This document shows, piece after piece, positions 11,679-22,705 of a stretch of DNA of 64,000 nucleotides; positions within the stretch are counted from its first letter, which is position 1, and each line of letters starts with the position of its first letter. The position numbers were made by a program, and so were the translations under genes. The notes under the pieces were generated by a model. The model did not search any database. It was given only the letters and a program-made list of their open reading frames with translations, and had not been told where the DNA came from. The stretch is from Crambe crambe (taxonomy: Eukaryota; Porifera; Demospongiae; Poecilosclerida; Crambeidae), in the NCBI GenBank assembly GCA_963924555.1, contig OZ004588.1, positions 1,798,001 to 1,862,000 of the forward strand. The letters are read 5' to 3'.

Positions 11679-11999
11679 CTGTAAAGAAACAAAATAGCGG
11701 ATAAAGAGTATCAAAACATTACATATTTGTGGGTTAGCCTGACTAGGGATTAGGGACTAGGACTAGGGCATCAGTACTACATGTAATATAGAGCTTCCAA
11801 GCCAGAGAAAAAAAGAACAGATCGGATTAAGGGTCTGTATATACACAATCAAACTGAAGATGAGGGAGACAGGACCAATCATCCCTGACTGGTAGTTGCT
11901 CCCCTTGCTGATCATCTGGTTATCATCATGTCTCAATACTACATAACTACATCACCACAAACACTTCATACAACTGCTTGAGAGTTTCATCACACTTAC

Positions 12000-12052
12000 C
12001 TGTCCAGAAGACCAGAACTCACTATTAGCTGGCAGGTGAATGCCACAGCCAG
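12000..12052 (-). CDS. Upstream coding exon of the same unrecognised gene
   Basis: On the - strand a pyrimidine-rich acceptor (tctcccctgtatttgag) leads into LAVAFTCQLIVSSGLLD, and a consensus GTAAGT donor follows GGACAG. It exits in phase 2. It sits only 190 bp from the start codon of the + strand gene at 12242. Either the two genes are divergently placed and overlapping, with missing - strand exons lying inside the + gene's first introns, or this is a truncated remnant. Confidence 0.45.
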
Positions 12053-12112
12053 CTCAAATACAGGGGAGAGAATCTAGTCTGATCTGAAGCATGCAGTATA
12101 TGCAAACCCTGT

Positions 12113-12204
12113 ACCATATAGAGTTTAGATATGACTACCCTTTACCATATAGAGTTTAGATATGACTACCCTTTACCATATAGAGTTTAGATATGACTAC
12201 CCTT
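12113..12204. repeat. 31-bp tandem repeat, three copies
   Basis: The unit begins ACCATATAGAGTTTAGATAT and ends GACTACCCTTT; copies are at 12113-12143, 12144-12174 and 12175-12204, virtually identical. The array ends 38 bp before the first ATG of the central gene (12242), so it lies in its promoter or 5' UTR. The CCATATAGAG core loosely resembles a CArG box, but that is speculative. Confidence 0.9.
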
Positions 12205-12241
12205 AATTTTGGGCGTGGCACCAGGATGTGAAAAGAAAGAC

Positions 12242-12818
12242 ATGGGGAACAAGACGAATAAACAGAAGCATGGGCCCGAGCCCGAGCCAAACTCTTTTCC
12301 TTCGAAGTCCGCAGGGAGCGATCTTTCTTCAGATTCCAACCTCCCAACCTGTGAAGTAAGCCAAAAAAAGACACATAAAGCTGCCTCCTCCCCTCCCCCT
12401 CCTGTAAACATTGACATTGGACCTTCCAGGCCAAATAAGGAAAGTGAGCCTTCCCCTGATGAGTTCTTTGATCCTCCAGACCTTCCTAGCATAGATACAG
12501 GGAGTAAAAGTTTGTTGAGTGGACCAGCATTTAAGACTGCAGATCAATCTAAGTCTGCAGGGAGTGATCTTCCTTCAGATTCCAGTCCCTTATGCACCCC
12601 TGAAGCTGCCTCCTCCCCTCCTCATCCTTTGAACATTGATAAATCATCTGAACTTCCCATGTCAAATAAGGGGAGTGAGCCTCCCTCTGATCATCCAGAC
12701 CCTCCTCTAGACACTGGGAGTAAGAGCAGACCAGCATTTAAGACTGAGTCAAGTCCTCCAGAGAAAGTATCACGGCAGGAGAGGCGACGAGCAGAAAGGG
12801 CGAAACGCAAGTTCAAAG
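12242..12818 (+). CDS. Death-domain/Roc-COR gene, exon 1: disordered N-terminus
   Basis: Encodes residues 1-192 of a 1,315-residue model. The start is the first ATG after an in-frame TGA at 12194-12196. The sequence begins MGNKTNKQKHG; Gly2 with nearby Lys and Thr hints at N-myristoylation, but position 6 is Asn, so this is weak. The exon is rich in Pro, Ser, Asp and Lys and contains a tandem duplication: SKSAGSDLSSDS to GPAFKTADQ is repeated as SKSAGSDLPSDS to RPAFKTESS. It closes with a basic cluster, RQERRRAERAKRKFK. The donor AAAG|GTATCT leaves phase 1. This looks like an unstructured linker or targeting region. A further non-coding 5' exon is possible. Confidence 0.75.
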
Positions 12819-15800
12819 GTATCTAGTTACACACTCATACCTGTGACTTGTCCATAGGAGTACAGAGGGATTGTAATGGCTGTGGTTTATTACTGCTGGA
12901 GGGTTTGTCTATACATGTGTCTGACCTCCAATGTAAATTCAAGACAGTTTTGCTAACATGATGCAGCCCAAATCATCAACTTATCTCACCTTTGTCCCAA
13001 AACTAACTTTGCTAAATGCTAAATTGATGGAGTTAGAGGAAATGATAAGGTCTTCTTTGTAGCATAAACAGCAGCAGGAGCCTCCAAAAGTGCAAACCAA
13101 TTTAAGTACTACAATTTATGCCAAATACACCAATATGGACATAGCTGTTAAATTATAGTAAGCCACCACCTATTGCAGCCTCTCTATAGGATCTTAGGGT
13201 ACAGAAATATCATACTGTATATCCGGCAGTCATCTTGCTCAGACATGGATGACTGATGACTTCCGCAGTCATTCCTGATCGAGCTGTAATGACTCCACGT
13301 AATCTTTATGGGAGACATTGTATTACTGTCTGCCATTTCCACACAAGCATTTCAATAGCTGGCTTTTCTTTTACTCTGGTCAAGACAAATACCCTCTACA
13401 TGTTCTCCCAGTACAAACATGATCTAACATACCAGCAAAAGGACTCCTAAAGGCAAACTAGTACATTTCCCCTATACCATGTACACCAATATGGACAAGT
13501 CCAACGTTATAGAAAGCCACACCTATTGCAACCTCTCTATAGGAACTGAGAGGACAGAAATATCATACTGTATATATTGCCTGGAATTAATAGGCTCCTG
13601 CAGATTATGCTCAAATTTATACACAAGATTCTATTCTGAGATCCTCACTCTAGCCCCTCAATTATTCCCAAAGATTCTTTTATACAAAGCTATATGACAA
13701 CAGGGCTGGATTCAGATTATTAAATAGATGGAGTTGTATGACTAGGGGCACACACACTGGACCATGGGGGAGGGTGTGGGAAAGGGCACATGGCTTGGGA
13801 ATTATTTGGAGGACCATGTATGTTGGCTTACTGATAGTTTGCCACATTTTGAGCTTTTAAAGTTTGCTTTTCATGTGCATACAATTGAATCCAAGTAGAG
13901 TAGTCTCCTATACCATATATACATTTGTGTATGGTGTTACATTCCTGTGGGTTGTTATAAACTAATGGTTTGTAACCTCAATACATAATAACATTGAGCT
14001 GCATGCCTATACCAACTATCCCTAATAATGTCTGCATGTAGCAGTTATTTTTGCTGACTTCTTCCAGCTTCTCCTTCTTCATATGAGTATTAGTATCATG
14101 GGTCCTTCCCCACTTCTTCAGTTTGTCATGAACATTAGTCTTGTTCAGTTTCTTCCCCAGGATATGACAATTCCACCACCTTAGACCCAGACACCTTCTG
14201 TAGCTTCCTTGCTCAATCCATTAACTTCACATTTCATACTCTGGATTTCTCCTGATGAAAGCAAGGGTTAAAGTACCTCAGCTAAATGTAAACGACTGGT
14301 GTTACATTTGTATGGCTTAAAAGGGTATTATAAAAATTGGTCCTTACATTCAAGGGGTTGTTACTATTCAGCGTCTATGGTGTCCCCCTAAATGGCATGC
14401 TTTGTGTGCTGTGTGGTCAGTCATATGCTAGCATTTGTGTAGGTAAGGGATGAAGCACACCAAAATTATGACATCTTTGAAGTGGTTACAGGTGTGATCA
14501 ATAAGGAAATCACAGTTTGTATGCACTAAGTTATAAAATGTGTGACCAAGTCAAAGTACAGTGCAATATGGATGTGTCGTGTATACATAGACTGTTTCTT
14601 CATTCATACAAGTAAGTGTTGGGGGGATGACTCTTCATCCCAAACCCTGGAAGCATGATCATCCCCTAAGTAAGTGAGTATGTAGGGACAAGCCACTAAC
14701 ATAGTTGCTAACTACTGGAAATAATAGTGACAGTCTATACGTGCCTATGGCACACACAAAAAATTTTTGTCCACACCCACTTTTTATTAAACATGCCCAT
14801 TAGATTAAGCTTCAGCTCCACCAAAGAAAAGATGATGTCATTGGTCAGATCACATGATGTGTGCTGAGCGTTCATAATAATGCTACAGCTGAACTATAGT
14901 AACTACTTTTAGCTCCATGTAGCTCTATCTGTTGGGACAAGTCATTGTTAAAGCACTATTCCAGGCCATAGATTGTATAGACTACGTAACCGGGATTGGA
15001 AACGCCCCATAGCAACAATACAATCTGCGTGGTACGATCCGTATTGCGGTGCGTGGTAGAGCTGAAAAGCTTAACATGGAGGAATCGACCACTCGAAGTT
15101 CAGAAGTAAGTCCATAGCATAGGTAATAACTTCACTACCTTACTTGTGCAAAAAGCAAATTTTTCGCTGCTAAGACATCCATACCAGCCTGTTTTAGCCT
15201 TTTTTGGCTTTGTGTACCTGTATCTCATGAAAGAATAAATATTCAGCTTACAGTTTCAGAGTTTAGTATATACTCTACTTCATGCCCTCATACGTGAACT
15301 TTGCATATATTCAAGAATTTTAGCCAATAGTTCACATTAGCTGGGTGTGTCTTTGCAAACTGAAATAAATTACCAGGATCAATGGCTGCACACTTGATAC
15401 CCATATATTTGATAATAATCCTTTTTCCTTGTATTAATTAATGGGGGCATGTGCAATAAGGAATGGCCAGGCAGTTTATATTGCGTTTCCAATCCCGGTC
15501 ACGTAGTCTATACAATCTATGGTCAGGCGGGACCAGGACAAGAGCTATAATATTCTGAGTGTCCATGCCAAATCGATAGTGTTGGTAGCTATGCACTAAA
15601 TAGAACTGGTTAATACCTTTTGTGGACATCATCTTATTCACCATAATCTCCACTGTGGGGTGTGTTAGGTGTGCCAAATTAAACAGCTGTGGGTCCCTTT
15701 CCTGTCTATTATAGGAGCTGCTGAGTCAGTTTGGGGATTCCAAAACTCAATGTGTAGGATTTTCACCTGCTGATGTCAGAAGAGTGACATTTCCAATGAG

Positions 15801-16106
15801 ACCAATAGTTGAGAATGCAAGCTTTGCAAATTTCCTAATATTCAACAACATTATGTGAAAATAATGTGGATCATTTTTAAGGGGAAATCAGTCCTGATAT
15901 TAGCAGAGACATATTCACTTATAATGACGTCACATTTTTATGCAAGGACAAATAGAGTCCCTATGAAGGGACTCACTTTTCTCTCACCACTAAATGTGTA
16001 CATGTTTATTCATATTGACTGAAGTGAAGTGGGTAGGCCCCTGCTGATATCTTTTAATTAGTGTATCATAGACTAGTTCATTTTAATAATTCTGCAATAT
16101 TTACAG
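12819..16106 (+). other. Intron 1 contents
   Basis: Phase-1 intron of 3.3 kb. Two related about 95-bp segments (13120-13220 and 13485-13575, sharing CACCAATATGGACA and ATATCATACTGTATAT) form a short direct repeat. The 14966-15522 inverted-repeat element lies near the 3' side. An open stretch at 13256-13450 (+) has no recognisable domain and no convincing splice partner. The remainder shows nothing I can assign. Confidence 0.6.
14966..15522. mobile_element. 557-bp element with 40-bp terminal inverted repeats
   Basis: The left arm, CCATAGATTGTATAGACTAC onward (14966-15005), is matched by the reverse complement of 15483-15522 with one mismatch in 40. No clean target duplication is visible (CCAGG and TCAGG flank it). 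Inside, a short open reading frame with a good start context, aacATGG, encodes MEESTTRSSE (15076-15105) and runs straight into a GTAAGT donor. The element may therefore carry a first exon and promoter, perhaps from its autonomous parent. Confidence 0.85.
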
Positions 16107-16373
16107 CTCCTCCCCTCAGTATCAACAACATTATGGCAGTCCTAAAGACGCTTTCATTCCACGATGTTTGTAACTGCCTGCGTATCCCTGACTACAAGTA
16201 TGAATCTATAAAATCCGAATATCACACAGACCAGGAAAGACTGGCAGAACTCATCAAGTATTGGATCTTTAATGATCCATGGGCATCCTGGAGGAAACTT
16301 ATACAAAGGCTTGACTACCGGAAGAAGTCAGATATAGCGGACAGGATACGGAAGTATGCAGAGAAACTAACAG
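16107..16373 (+). CDS. Death-domain/Roc-COR gene, exon 2: first Death-fold domain
   Basis: Residues 193-281. The acceptor 'atatttacag' and donor ACAG|GTTAGT are both good, and phase 1 on each side joins the reading frame exactly. The peptide APPLSINNIMAVLKTL begins a six-helix-like pattern: FHDVCNCLRIPDYKYESI, a mid-domain acidic turn, ELIKYWIFNDPWASWRKL with paired Trp residues, then a helical end AEKL. Spacing of Leu, Trp and the W..L motif fits Death domains, which make homotypic contacts in signalling complexes. It could be a more general death-fold (CARD/DED), but the Trp pattern favours Death. The length, about 89 residues, is typical. Confidence 0.75.
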
Positions 16374-17116
16374 GTTAGTGAGTATCATTACTCAGATGCT
16401 GAGATGTGATAATGTAATTGAGCCCACACACTAATTGTATTAGTGAGGAAAGAAATATATGTACATTAACATATAGTACGTGGACAGATTCAGCATGCTG
16501 CAGTTCAATTCTAGAAGTCGGTGGTCAGTCAATCTATGGATCCTACATTCTTTTCTATCAGCATAGACTGTTCCTTTTAGATTAGATTCAGTTGCAGCTC
16601 GTGTATTATCTCTAATTTGTTAGTTTAGGTAATCTGTATTTATTTGACTGGCAGCACATAAACATATAAGGACATGAGAGTCTAACTTCTATATCTGCTG
16701 AGTCAGCTATATCTTGGAGTTGATTGTAACTACTTGACTGCTGCACATGCTGAGACCCATGCCCAGTTGTTAAGAGTAGAGACTCAACATGTAACAAAGT
16801 TTAATTTTTTGTTTGTCAATTTCATTGCACTATTCTAACAAACCCTATTATAGTCTATTTACATTCACTCTGACACCTTGAAGTTAATGAGTCATGTAAT
16901 CAGCTCTCTGCTGATGTCTGAAATCAGTCAGGAATCGACAAAGTTATGCTGTAGTTCCAGAAATTTCCAAGTTTAAATATTTTGCATTTTAATTTTTCAA
17001 TGAAATTTAATTTCGGAAATATTATATACAACATCCGAAAATTTTAAACAACGAATTGTTATTGCATCAAATGTGCGTTAATTAGAGTTCAACTAGTTAC
17101 CGCATGTACGTATGTA

Positions 17117-17501
17117 ATGGCAGAGTCCGTGGCTGAGTCACAATGTGAGGTGGATTCCTGCATCAGAGGCTATCATGAATACAGAGCAATATGGACAGCA
17201 GCTATTGGAGAGTCTCTTTGTTGTATTAGCAGAGCCTACTAATACAATAGATCAATATGCTGTTGCTGTAATTAGAAGTGGACTAGTTGTTGGACATTTG
17301 CCTAAGAAGATTTCAAGAGTTTGCTCACTTTTTTTGAGGAGAGGAGGTACCATAATAAATATTGTATAGTCACCAACACCAGGAGATATTCCGCAGACCT
17401 CCCTCAAGGTGGGATTAGAGATCCCCTGTACTTTGCATTTTGAAGGGATCAATTCTTTGAGAAGACGCTTAAAAAAATGCATGCCCAATCTCAATTCATA
17501 A
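17117..17501 (+). pseudogene. HIRAN-domain-like ORF, frameshifted
   Basis: The start ATG (17117) reads MAESVAESQCEVDSCIRGYH. After about 35 codons the similarity moves to another frame, which carries EPTNTIDQYAVAVIRSG, VVGHLPKKISRV and FLRRGGTI. It shifts again to RRYSADLPQGG and once more to LEIPCTLHFEG, stopping at TAA 17499-17501. The order 'N-x-x-D-x-Y-A-V-A-V ... V-G-H-L-P' is the HIRAN signature. HIRAN domains bind DNA ends or single-stranded 3' ends in HLTF/Rad5-type proteins; in this small stand-alone form the role is unknown. At least three frame changes make it a pseudogene unless there are tiny introns. Its place inside the transposon ends suggests it is an accessory transposon gene. 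Confidence 0.65.
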
Positions 17502-18830
17502 TCAGTACTTAAATCATTGTTTTCATCTGCTAAAATTATATTATAAAAGTTACTACCGTACAGCGGTTTTTAAAAAAATATTTCGTTACGTAAAGAATTA
17601 CATAAAGAATTACGGTAGTCTTTTATTCGGTATGGTACGATTATTTTAGCGCATGTACAACAATATCTACGGACTTCGCTTCACAGCTGCTTTTTCACTG
17701 GCTTGCATACTATTCTTTGCCTTCATTTCTTCAGGTATAGCCCTCTTCGCAATCGTGGCGACTTCTTAAGTGATGGAATCTAGCTAGCTAAGAAGAAAGT
17801 GGACCAGAAGGTTATGTAAGTTACATATATTGCATGCTGTAGTTGAATGTACGAACGTCTACATGTGGCTAAATGGTGGCTTTTTATTGGAAATAGAAAA
17901 ATTTTTGATAGACTGATTACTGAACCGAATTTTTATTCCCACCAAGATTATCCCGCTGTAAGGTACACATTAAGTACATCAATCAATCACCGTTCACATC
18001 CACTTCTTCTATCTCTGAATCTTCCACACCAAGTGCTTTATTGTCAACATCAAGTGCTTGACATATTCCAGCTTCGTTCACTATGAATGACGGATTATCA
18101 GCAATGTGCTGAACACTCTTGACAAGCCATTTGGCACCAAGTTCTTTCATAGCTGGTAAACATAGGTCAGCAGGTTCCAATCTTGATCCAACTGCTCTGC
18201 TATATGACTTGAATACCAGTCTTGAAATTTTCGCTGAAGAAAATCCTTCACAGTCTTATTAACTGAGATGTCCATTGGCTGTAATAAATCTGTGGTATTA
18301 GCAGGCAACAAACAAACACGAATAGAATTCTCTTCAAGAATACCTTTAACACATGGAGTGATTTGACCTTTAAAATTATCCATAATCACAAGGGCAGACT
18401 TGTCTTCCCCCAAATTGTCTCTTTGCTTTTCAACATATGGAATGATTATGGCTTTGATGTATTGAAACATCGTTTCTTCATTTGACCAATGTTTGGGTGA
18501 ATGTGTAATATCCCAGTCACTTGGAAATTTGAAATGGGGGTGTTGAATGGGGGTGATAACAGTTTGTCTTGACAGTGGAAGTGACATCATTTAGAAATTC
18601 CTTCTTCAACTGTGAAAAATTGGCAACACTAAATTTGTTCTTTGTTGTTTCACTGGACAAATTCCATCCACACAAGAAGTGAATTTGCCCATGGTCTGTA
18701 GCCACCAAACTCTTCTAACTTGAACTTGCCATATGCCATCACAATACTTCGAGCAGCAGCAACAACAATACATGCAGATACAACACCTCCAGCTTCTCTC
18801 AGTTTCAGCAAATATGCTTGCACAACCATT

Positions 18831-19975
18831 GTCATAGGGTGGAATGTCCCCCGCTTAGAATGATCTGGGGGTCATTTTACCCTAGGGTGAAGTGACCTGG
18901 GGTCACTCTAACCTAGGCTGGAATGACCCCCCTGGGTCACTCAGCCCTAGGGTATATTGACCCCTCTAGGATGTAGTGACCCCCTGGGTCACTTTGCCCT
19001 TTGGTATAATGACCCCTCCCTCCCCGTCTCTACATAGGATGTGGAATTAGACAATCAAATCAATTACTTTGGTGAACATCAAAACCACTTGATACTTTTT
19101 TTTCTGCTGGTGCTGTGACACATTGCACTGAGTCTTGGCATGAGCTGCAACTGATCATTTTCCATATTCAGTTATAAAAAATCTCAAAGGTAATTGCTGC
19201 CAAACTTGAGCTTTTTTCTGGTTTTTCTGCCGTGGAAATGATGTCAGCGCCGATTTTCTAACAATTGAAAAGATGCTTCCGAAACTTGTGTAATATATGC
19301 AACAGAGTGACGCTGCAAACAATCACTGCCATTACCCTGAATTTTTGCACATTGACGAAACATATATCCAGTGGAGTAGGAATAGGAAATTTATCTGGGG
19401 GATGGGGCAGGGACAATAATAAGTTAATCACAGTAATAGCAACAAAATTCAATCCTTCTGTCATTAAATTGAACATATGCATTAGATAACAGTCAGCAAG
19501 CAGCAGTGAAATTGCTGACATCACACTGCAATGACATGTAATTGCTTGGTGCTTGGTCTTACTTTCTATAATACTGTTCATATTTGGGGGGGCAGTGCCT
19601 CTCCATCTATAGTATTGGGGGGCTGTGGCCCCCCCTGCCCCCCTCTCCCCCCATTCCTACTCCACTGTCTGATATCATAAATATAGTCTCACGGGCCAAT
19701 CCTTTACCAAAATACACCTCCCGCCGTGCTGATATCAACGGAAACTGTTGATATTAAATTAGCCAGGGGCTGCTAAAAAAACTGTAAAGAAATATTGTTC
19801 TGTGATCATCATGAAGTGCCGAATACTTATTAGACCATGCGCAACTCACATGTACACTTTACTTATGTAGGGGTCACTTGACCCTGAGGGGGGTCATTTA
19901 ACCCTAGATTAGAGTGACCTCCGGGTCACTACACCCTAGGGTAGAATGACCGGGGGTCACTATACCCTCCAACAC
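18831..19975. mobile_element. Element with sub-repeat-structured ends inserted in the pogo transposase
   Basis: It splits the transposase between RKRGRPLLLGDYLDTV and VQAYLLKLREAGG. Both ends are clusters of a short alternating-orientation unit, roughly AGGGTATAGTGACCCC / GGGGTCACTATACCCT: six or more copies at 18835-19020 and about six at 19866-19972. The two clusters are mutually inverted. The exact target duplication is unclear (CAAC occurs at both junctions). The interior has no recognisable transposase, so it looks non-autonomous; family not identified. Confidence 0.7.
19369..19667. mobile_element. 299-bp miniature inverted-repeat element
   Basis: Ends CAGTGGAGTAGGAAT (19369-19383) and ATTCCTACTCCACTG (19653-19667) are perfect inverted repeats. 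The right subterminal part is strikingly C-rich and the left G-rich. No clear target duplication. It lies inside the element at 18831-19975, giving a three-level nest. Confidence 0.8.
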
Positions 19976-21947
19976 CGTATCTAAATAGTCCCCCAGCAAA
20001 AGTGGCCTACCACGCTTTCTTTCAGGAAGCTCATCCACTCATTATTATCTGTTTTCCGTTTCTCTCTCACACTTTCAAGGTAGTCCTTGATCGAGATGGT
20101 ACTACTGTTGATTTTCACCCTCAACTTTCAAGAGAAATGTGCAGCAGCTGCTGAAACTCCATGCTGACTGCATATCTGCCCATATCAGCACAATCCTTAG
20201 GACTATATTAATAGAATTGTCATCTTTTTCCTAAGCTAGCTTAGCTACCTACGTAAGTATATACTTCATATATGGACCACGTTTTTTCTGTTTCTTAGCT
20301 TCAACCATCACTTTGTCCACTTCCTTATTAGCGAGCGCTACTGCCCTCAAGGTCATAATGTTGGATAAAGATCCACTGGGGCTTGGAAGTCCATCCTTAG
20401 CCTTGAAATACTTCCGTAAAGACATGTCTCGAGTATGTCAGAGCCACGTGTTACCATAATTTAAATTTTCATACAAATATAATTTCTGGTAAGTAGTTTT
20501 ATTCAGACAATTTAATTCGGAATACTTCCAACTTCCGAAAATATTTAATTTTTGAATTTTTCTGGAACTACAGTAACTAGTATCAATACTCTAAGTGCTA
20601 AGTAAATTTTTCAGAGCTATCTAGATCTTGGGGTTAGTAGGTGAATGCACTGCACATACAGAAAGAGCAAAGAGCATTATAGAAATCCAATAGTCACTGA
20701 AAGGACAACAAAGAGGTTCTATGTAACTGAAGTTATTCTGTAATGTATGGAAATGAGTTGTCTCACATAGCCAGCCTCTTGATTGCAACACTGAGATCAC
20801 TAGCATATGTTAGGAAAGGCTATCGTAGAGGTTTTGTCCATAGGACCAGAAGGGGTGTGATTAAGTGAATTAGACTCTTGCTCTCTAATACAATTTCTTT
20901 CTTATTCCTTGGATAGCAATAGTCATGCAAAATGTTAAATTTTAATAATAAGGTCAGTCAGTCCTATTGAAGAGAGCTTCAAGAAATGTGAACAAACTAC
21001 GTATAGTAGTAAGAGACTTGCTGTATTCTATATCCTGGGGGAAAGTTTAGTATTATTTTGGACAACATCTAGGGGATGAAATTTCCTCTACACCTCCCCC
21101 CTTATGGTTAGTTAGACACAAGAATTAGGTAGTTTGAGATTTCCATGCAATGGTTAACAGTGACTTCTAAATGTTTGACCTCGTAACTTCCCCTCTAAGT
21201 CGAAAATCCTCTTATTTGTATGCTTTGGTACATTATGAAAGAGCCAACTTTGGAAAAGCTGGACCATCCACAGCTACTTTAATTAGGTATTGTGTCTCTG
21301 AGAGTTTGAGCTGAGCATTTGCATGTGATGATATACACCATAGAATATGTGGTTCATGATTGGAAGACTGTCAGTTCAGCAGACTAGATCCACCCTTACA
21401 TGCTCTTACCTGTACAGAAACTATTATGTGTGTCTATAATTGATTTTGTATTTAAAATCATTGAGTGGGAAATGGGAGTGGTTATGGGAGGAGTATTTTA
21501 GTTCCTCCTCAAAGAAGAATCACATGCCTTCATTTTTTTCCTAGATTCACCTACTGAGCATACAAAGTCACAAAAATGGCATACAATATGAGTGCATAAT
21601 TTGTTTACTGTGCAATGAAGACATGTGAACTTGACCAAACCCATTTCTTGCATGTTAGTGATGCTATTCTTCAATCAAGTGGAAGACATGGAAGTGAGGG
21701 GATCATGCTTTTGACTAAGTAGGACCCTCACCTCCTAAATAGCCTAATTGATCCGTTGATAGCATAAACTTCCCCTCCCCTCCCACATTGATTATTAATT
21801 GTATTATCCTCAAACATATACACACCCACACACAAACATCCCAATGCCTCACTCTCTATATGGAACCCTCCATGGTGCTTGACTAGTACTGTAAATTCTG
21901 TGGGTGTGTCTTATCTGAGGTAATAGAAGTGTTTGTGTCCTCCCCAG

Positions 21948-22247
21948 ACCCCAGCCTCACCTCTCACAATTTGCTGGCTGCTCTGGACACTGTGGGGAAT
22001 GCAGAGGACATCAGTGAAATTGATAATTTTAAAGGTGACTTGGAGATCGTACTTGAAACACCAATTCCTAAGAGAAGGGAGATGAGATCACAACATTCTT
22101 CAGAGGCTGATTATCGCTCTCAACTTATCGAGTATTATATAAAATGTCATGAGTGTGCTGGATGGAATCACCTGACTGGGAAACTTCTCTACTTGGAACA
22201 ACACAACGCTCTTGAGAAAGTGAAGGGGAATATCACAGCTGATAAAG
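21948..22247 (+). CDS. Death-domain/Roc-COR gene, exon 3: Death-like domain
   Basis: Residues 282-381. Acceptor 'gtcctccccag', donor AAAG|GTAATT, phase 1 at both sides. It starts DPSLTSHNLLAALDTV, a beginning shared with the next exon (DPSLTLTNLTQLLEDV), so the two probably arose by exon duplication. The middle (EIVLETPIPKRREMRSQHSS) is more polar and slightly longer than usual. The second half (YRSQLIEYYIKCHECAGWNHL) keeps the helix containing Cys and Trp that precedes the last helix. I call it Death-like; it is the most diverged of the set. Confidence 0.7.
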
Positions 22248-22705
22248 GTAATTAAGTGTGGGGTAGATGACACATACTAAGTGAGGCAAGGGTGAATATA
22301 GTCATGTGATTGGTCAACAGTGTATACTCTTATGAATAAAAAAATGACTCAATGTCATGTTTTTCTCATGAGAATGCATTCCATCATGTATCCACCACTA
22401 TACCAGAGTGTCCACACACTTTTCAACAAGCTTTTTATAAAGTTTTCCCAATATCATGGCAGAGGAGGAAAGATCCCCTCTGATAGAAATTCTCCCCTTA
22501 GCTTAATGTGTCTTACAAATAGAAAAGGAACTTCCATAACTAATTGTGCATAAAGTGGATTCATTACACAGTCACAACTTTGCTTGAATTTTAAGTCCAC
22601 ATGACAGTCATAGAAAATAATTAAAGTGTGTGTGGTTACTTTTTTTCACAGGCACACCAATATGCATAATCCACCCTCTATCCAAAATTCCTGTACTGAA
22701 ACCTG

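Larger units (their letters stand above)
17983..20425 (-). pseudogene. Pogo/Tigger-type transposase, disrupted
   Basis: Pieces in order on the - strand: a start at 20425 with MSLRKYFKAKDGLPSPSGSL and a Lys-rich stretch; YAVSM and GVSAAAAHFS, then KDYLESVREKRK, with a stop and a frameshift between them; RKRGRPLLLGDYLDTV, which is cut by an inserted element; then VQAYLLKLREAGG, GWNLSSETTKNKFS, HWSNEETMFQYI, ALVIMDNFKGQ and LLPANTTDLLQPMD. The last two hold the second and third acidic residues of a DDE_1/pogo core (third residue Asp). The tail to 17983 is acidic. Several frameshifts plus the insertion mean it cannot make a functional protein. Confidence 0.75.
16949..20573. mobile_element. Pogo-like DNA transposon with nested insertions
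   Basis: Inverted ends CTGTAGTTCCAGAAA (16949-16963) and TTTCTGGAACTACAG (20559-20573) bracket 3.6 kb; TA follows the right end and lies two bases before the left end, as expected for TA-target elements. The element carries two convergent broken genes, a HIRAN-like ORF on + and a pogo/Tigger-type transposase on -. It is interrupted by a 1.1-kb element that itself contains a 299-bp miniature element. Subterminal sequence on both sides is AT-rich with related TTTAATTTTT-type stretches. Confidence 0.8.
16374..21947 (+). other. Intron 2 contents
   Basis: Phase-1 intron of 5.6 kb, most of it occupied by the nested pogo-like transposon (16949-20573). The flanks 16374-16948 and 20574-21947 contain no repeat, RNA gene or exon that I can support. 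Confidence 0.6.

Noticed and set aside
12156-12547. Several overlapping - strand open frames opposite exon 1
   Set aside because: They are antisense shadows of the low-complexity Pro/Ser-rich exon; the + frame has the start, phase and donor that fit the rest of the gene.
13256-13450. 64-codon open frame in intron 1 (SAVIPDRAVMTPRNLYG)
   Set aside because: No acceptor/donor pair keeping phase 1 with neighbours and no recognisable domain.
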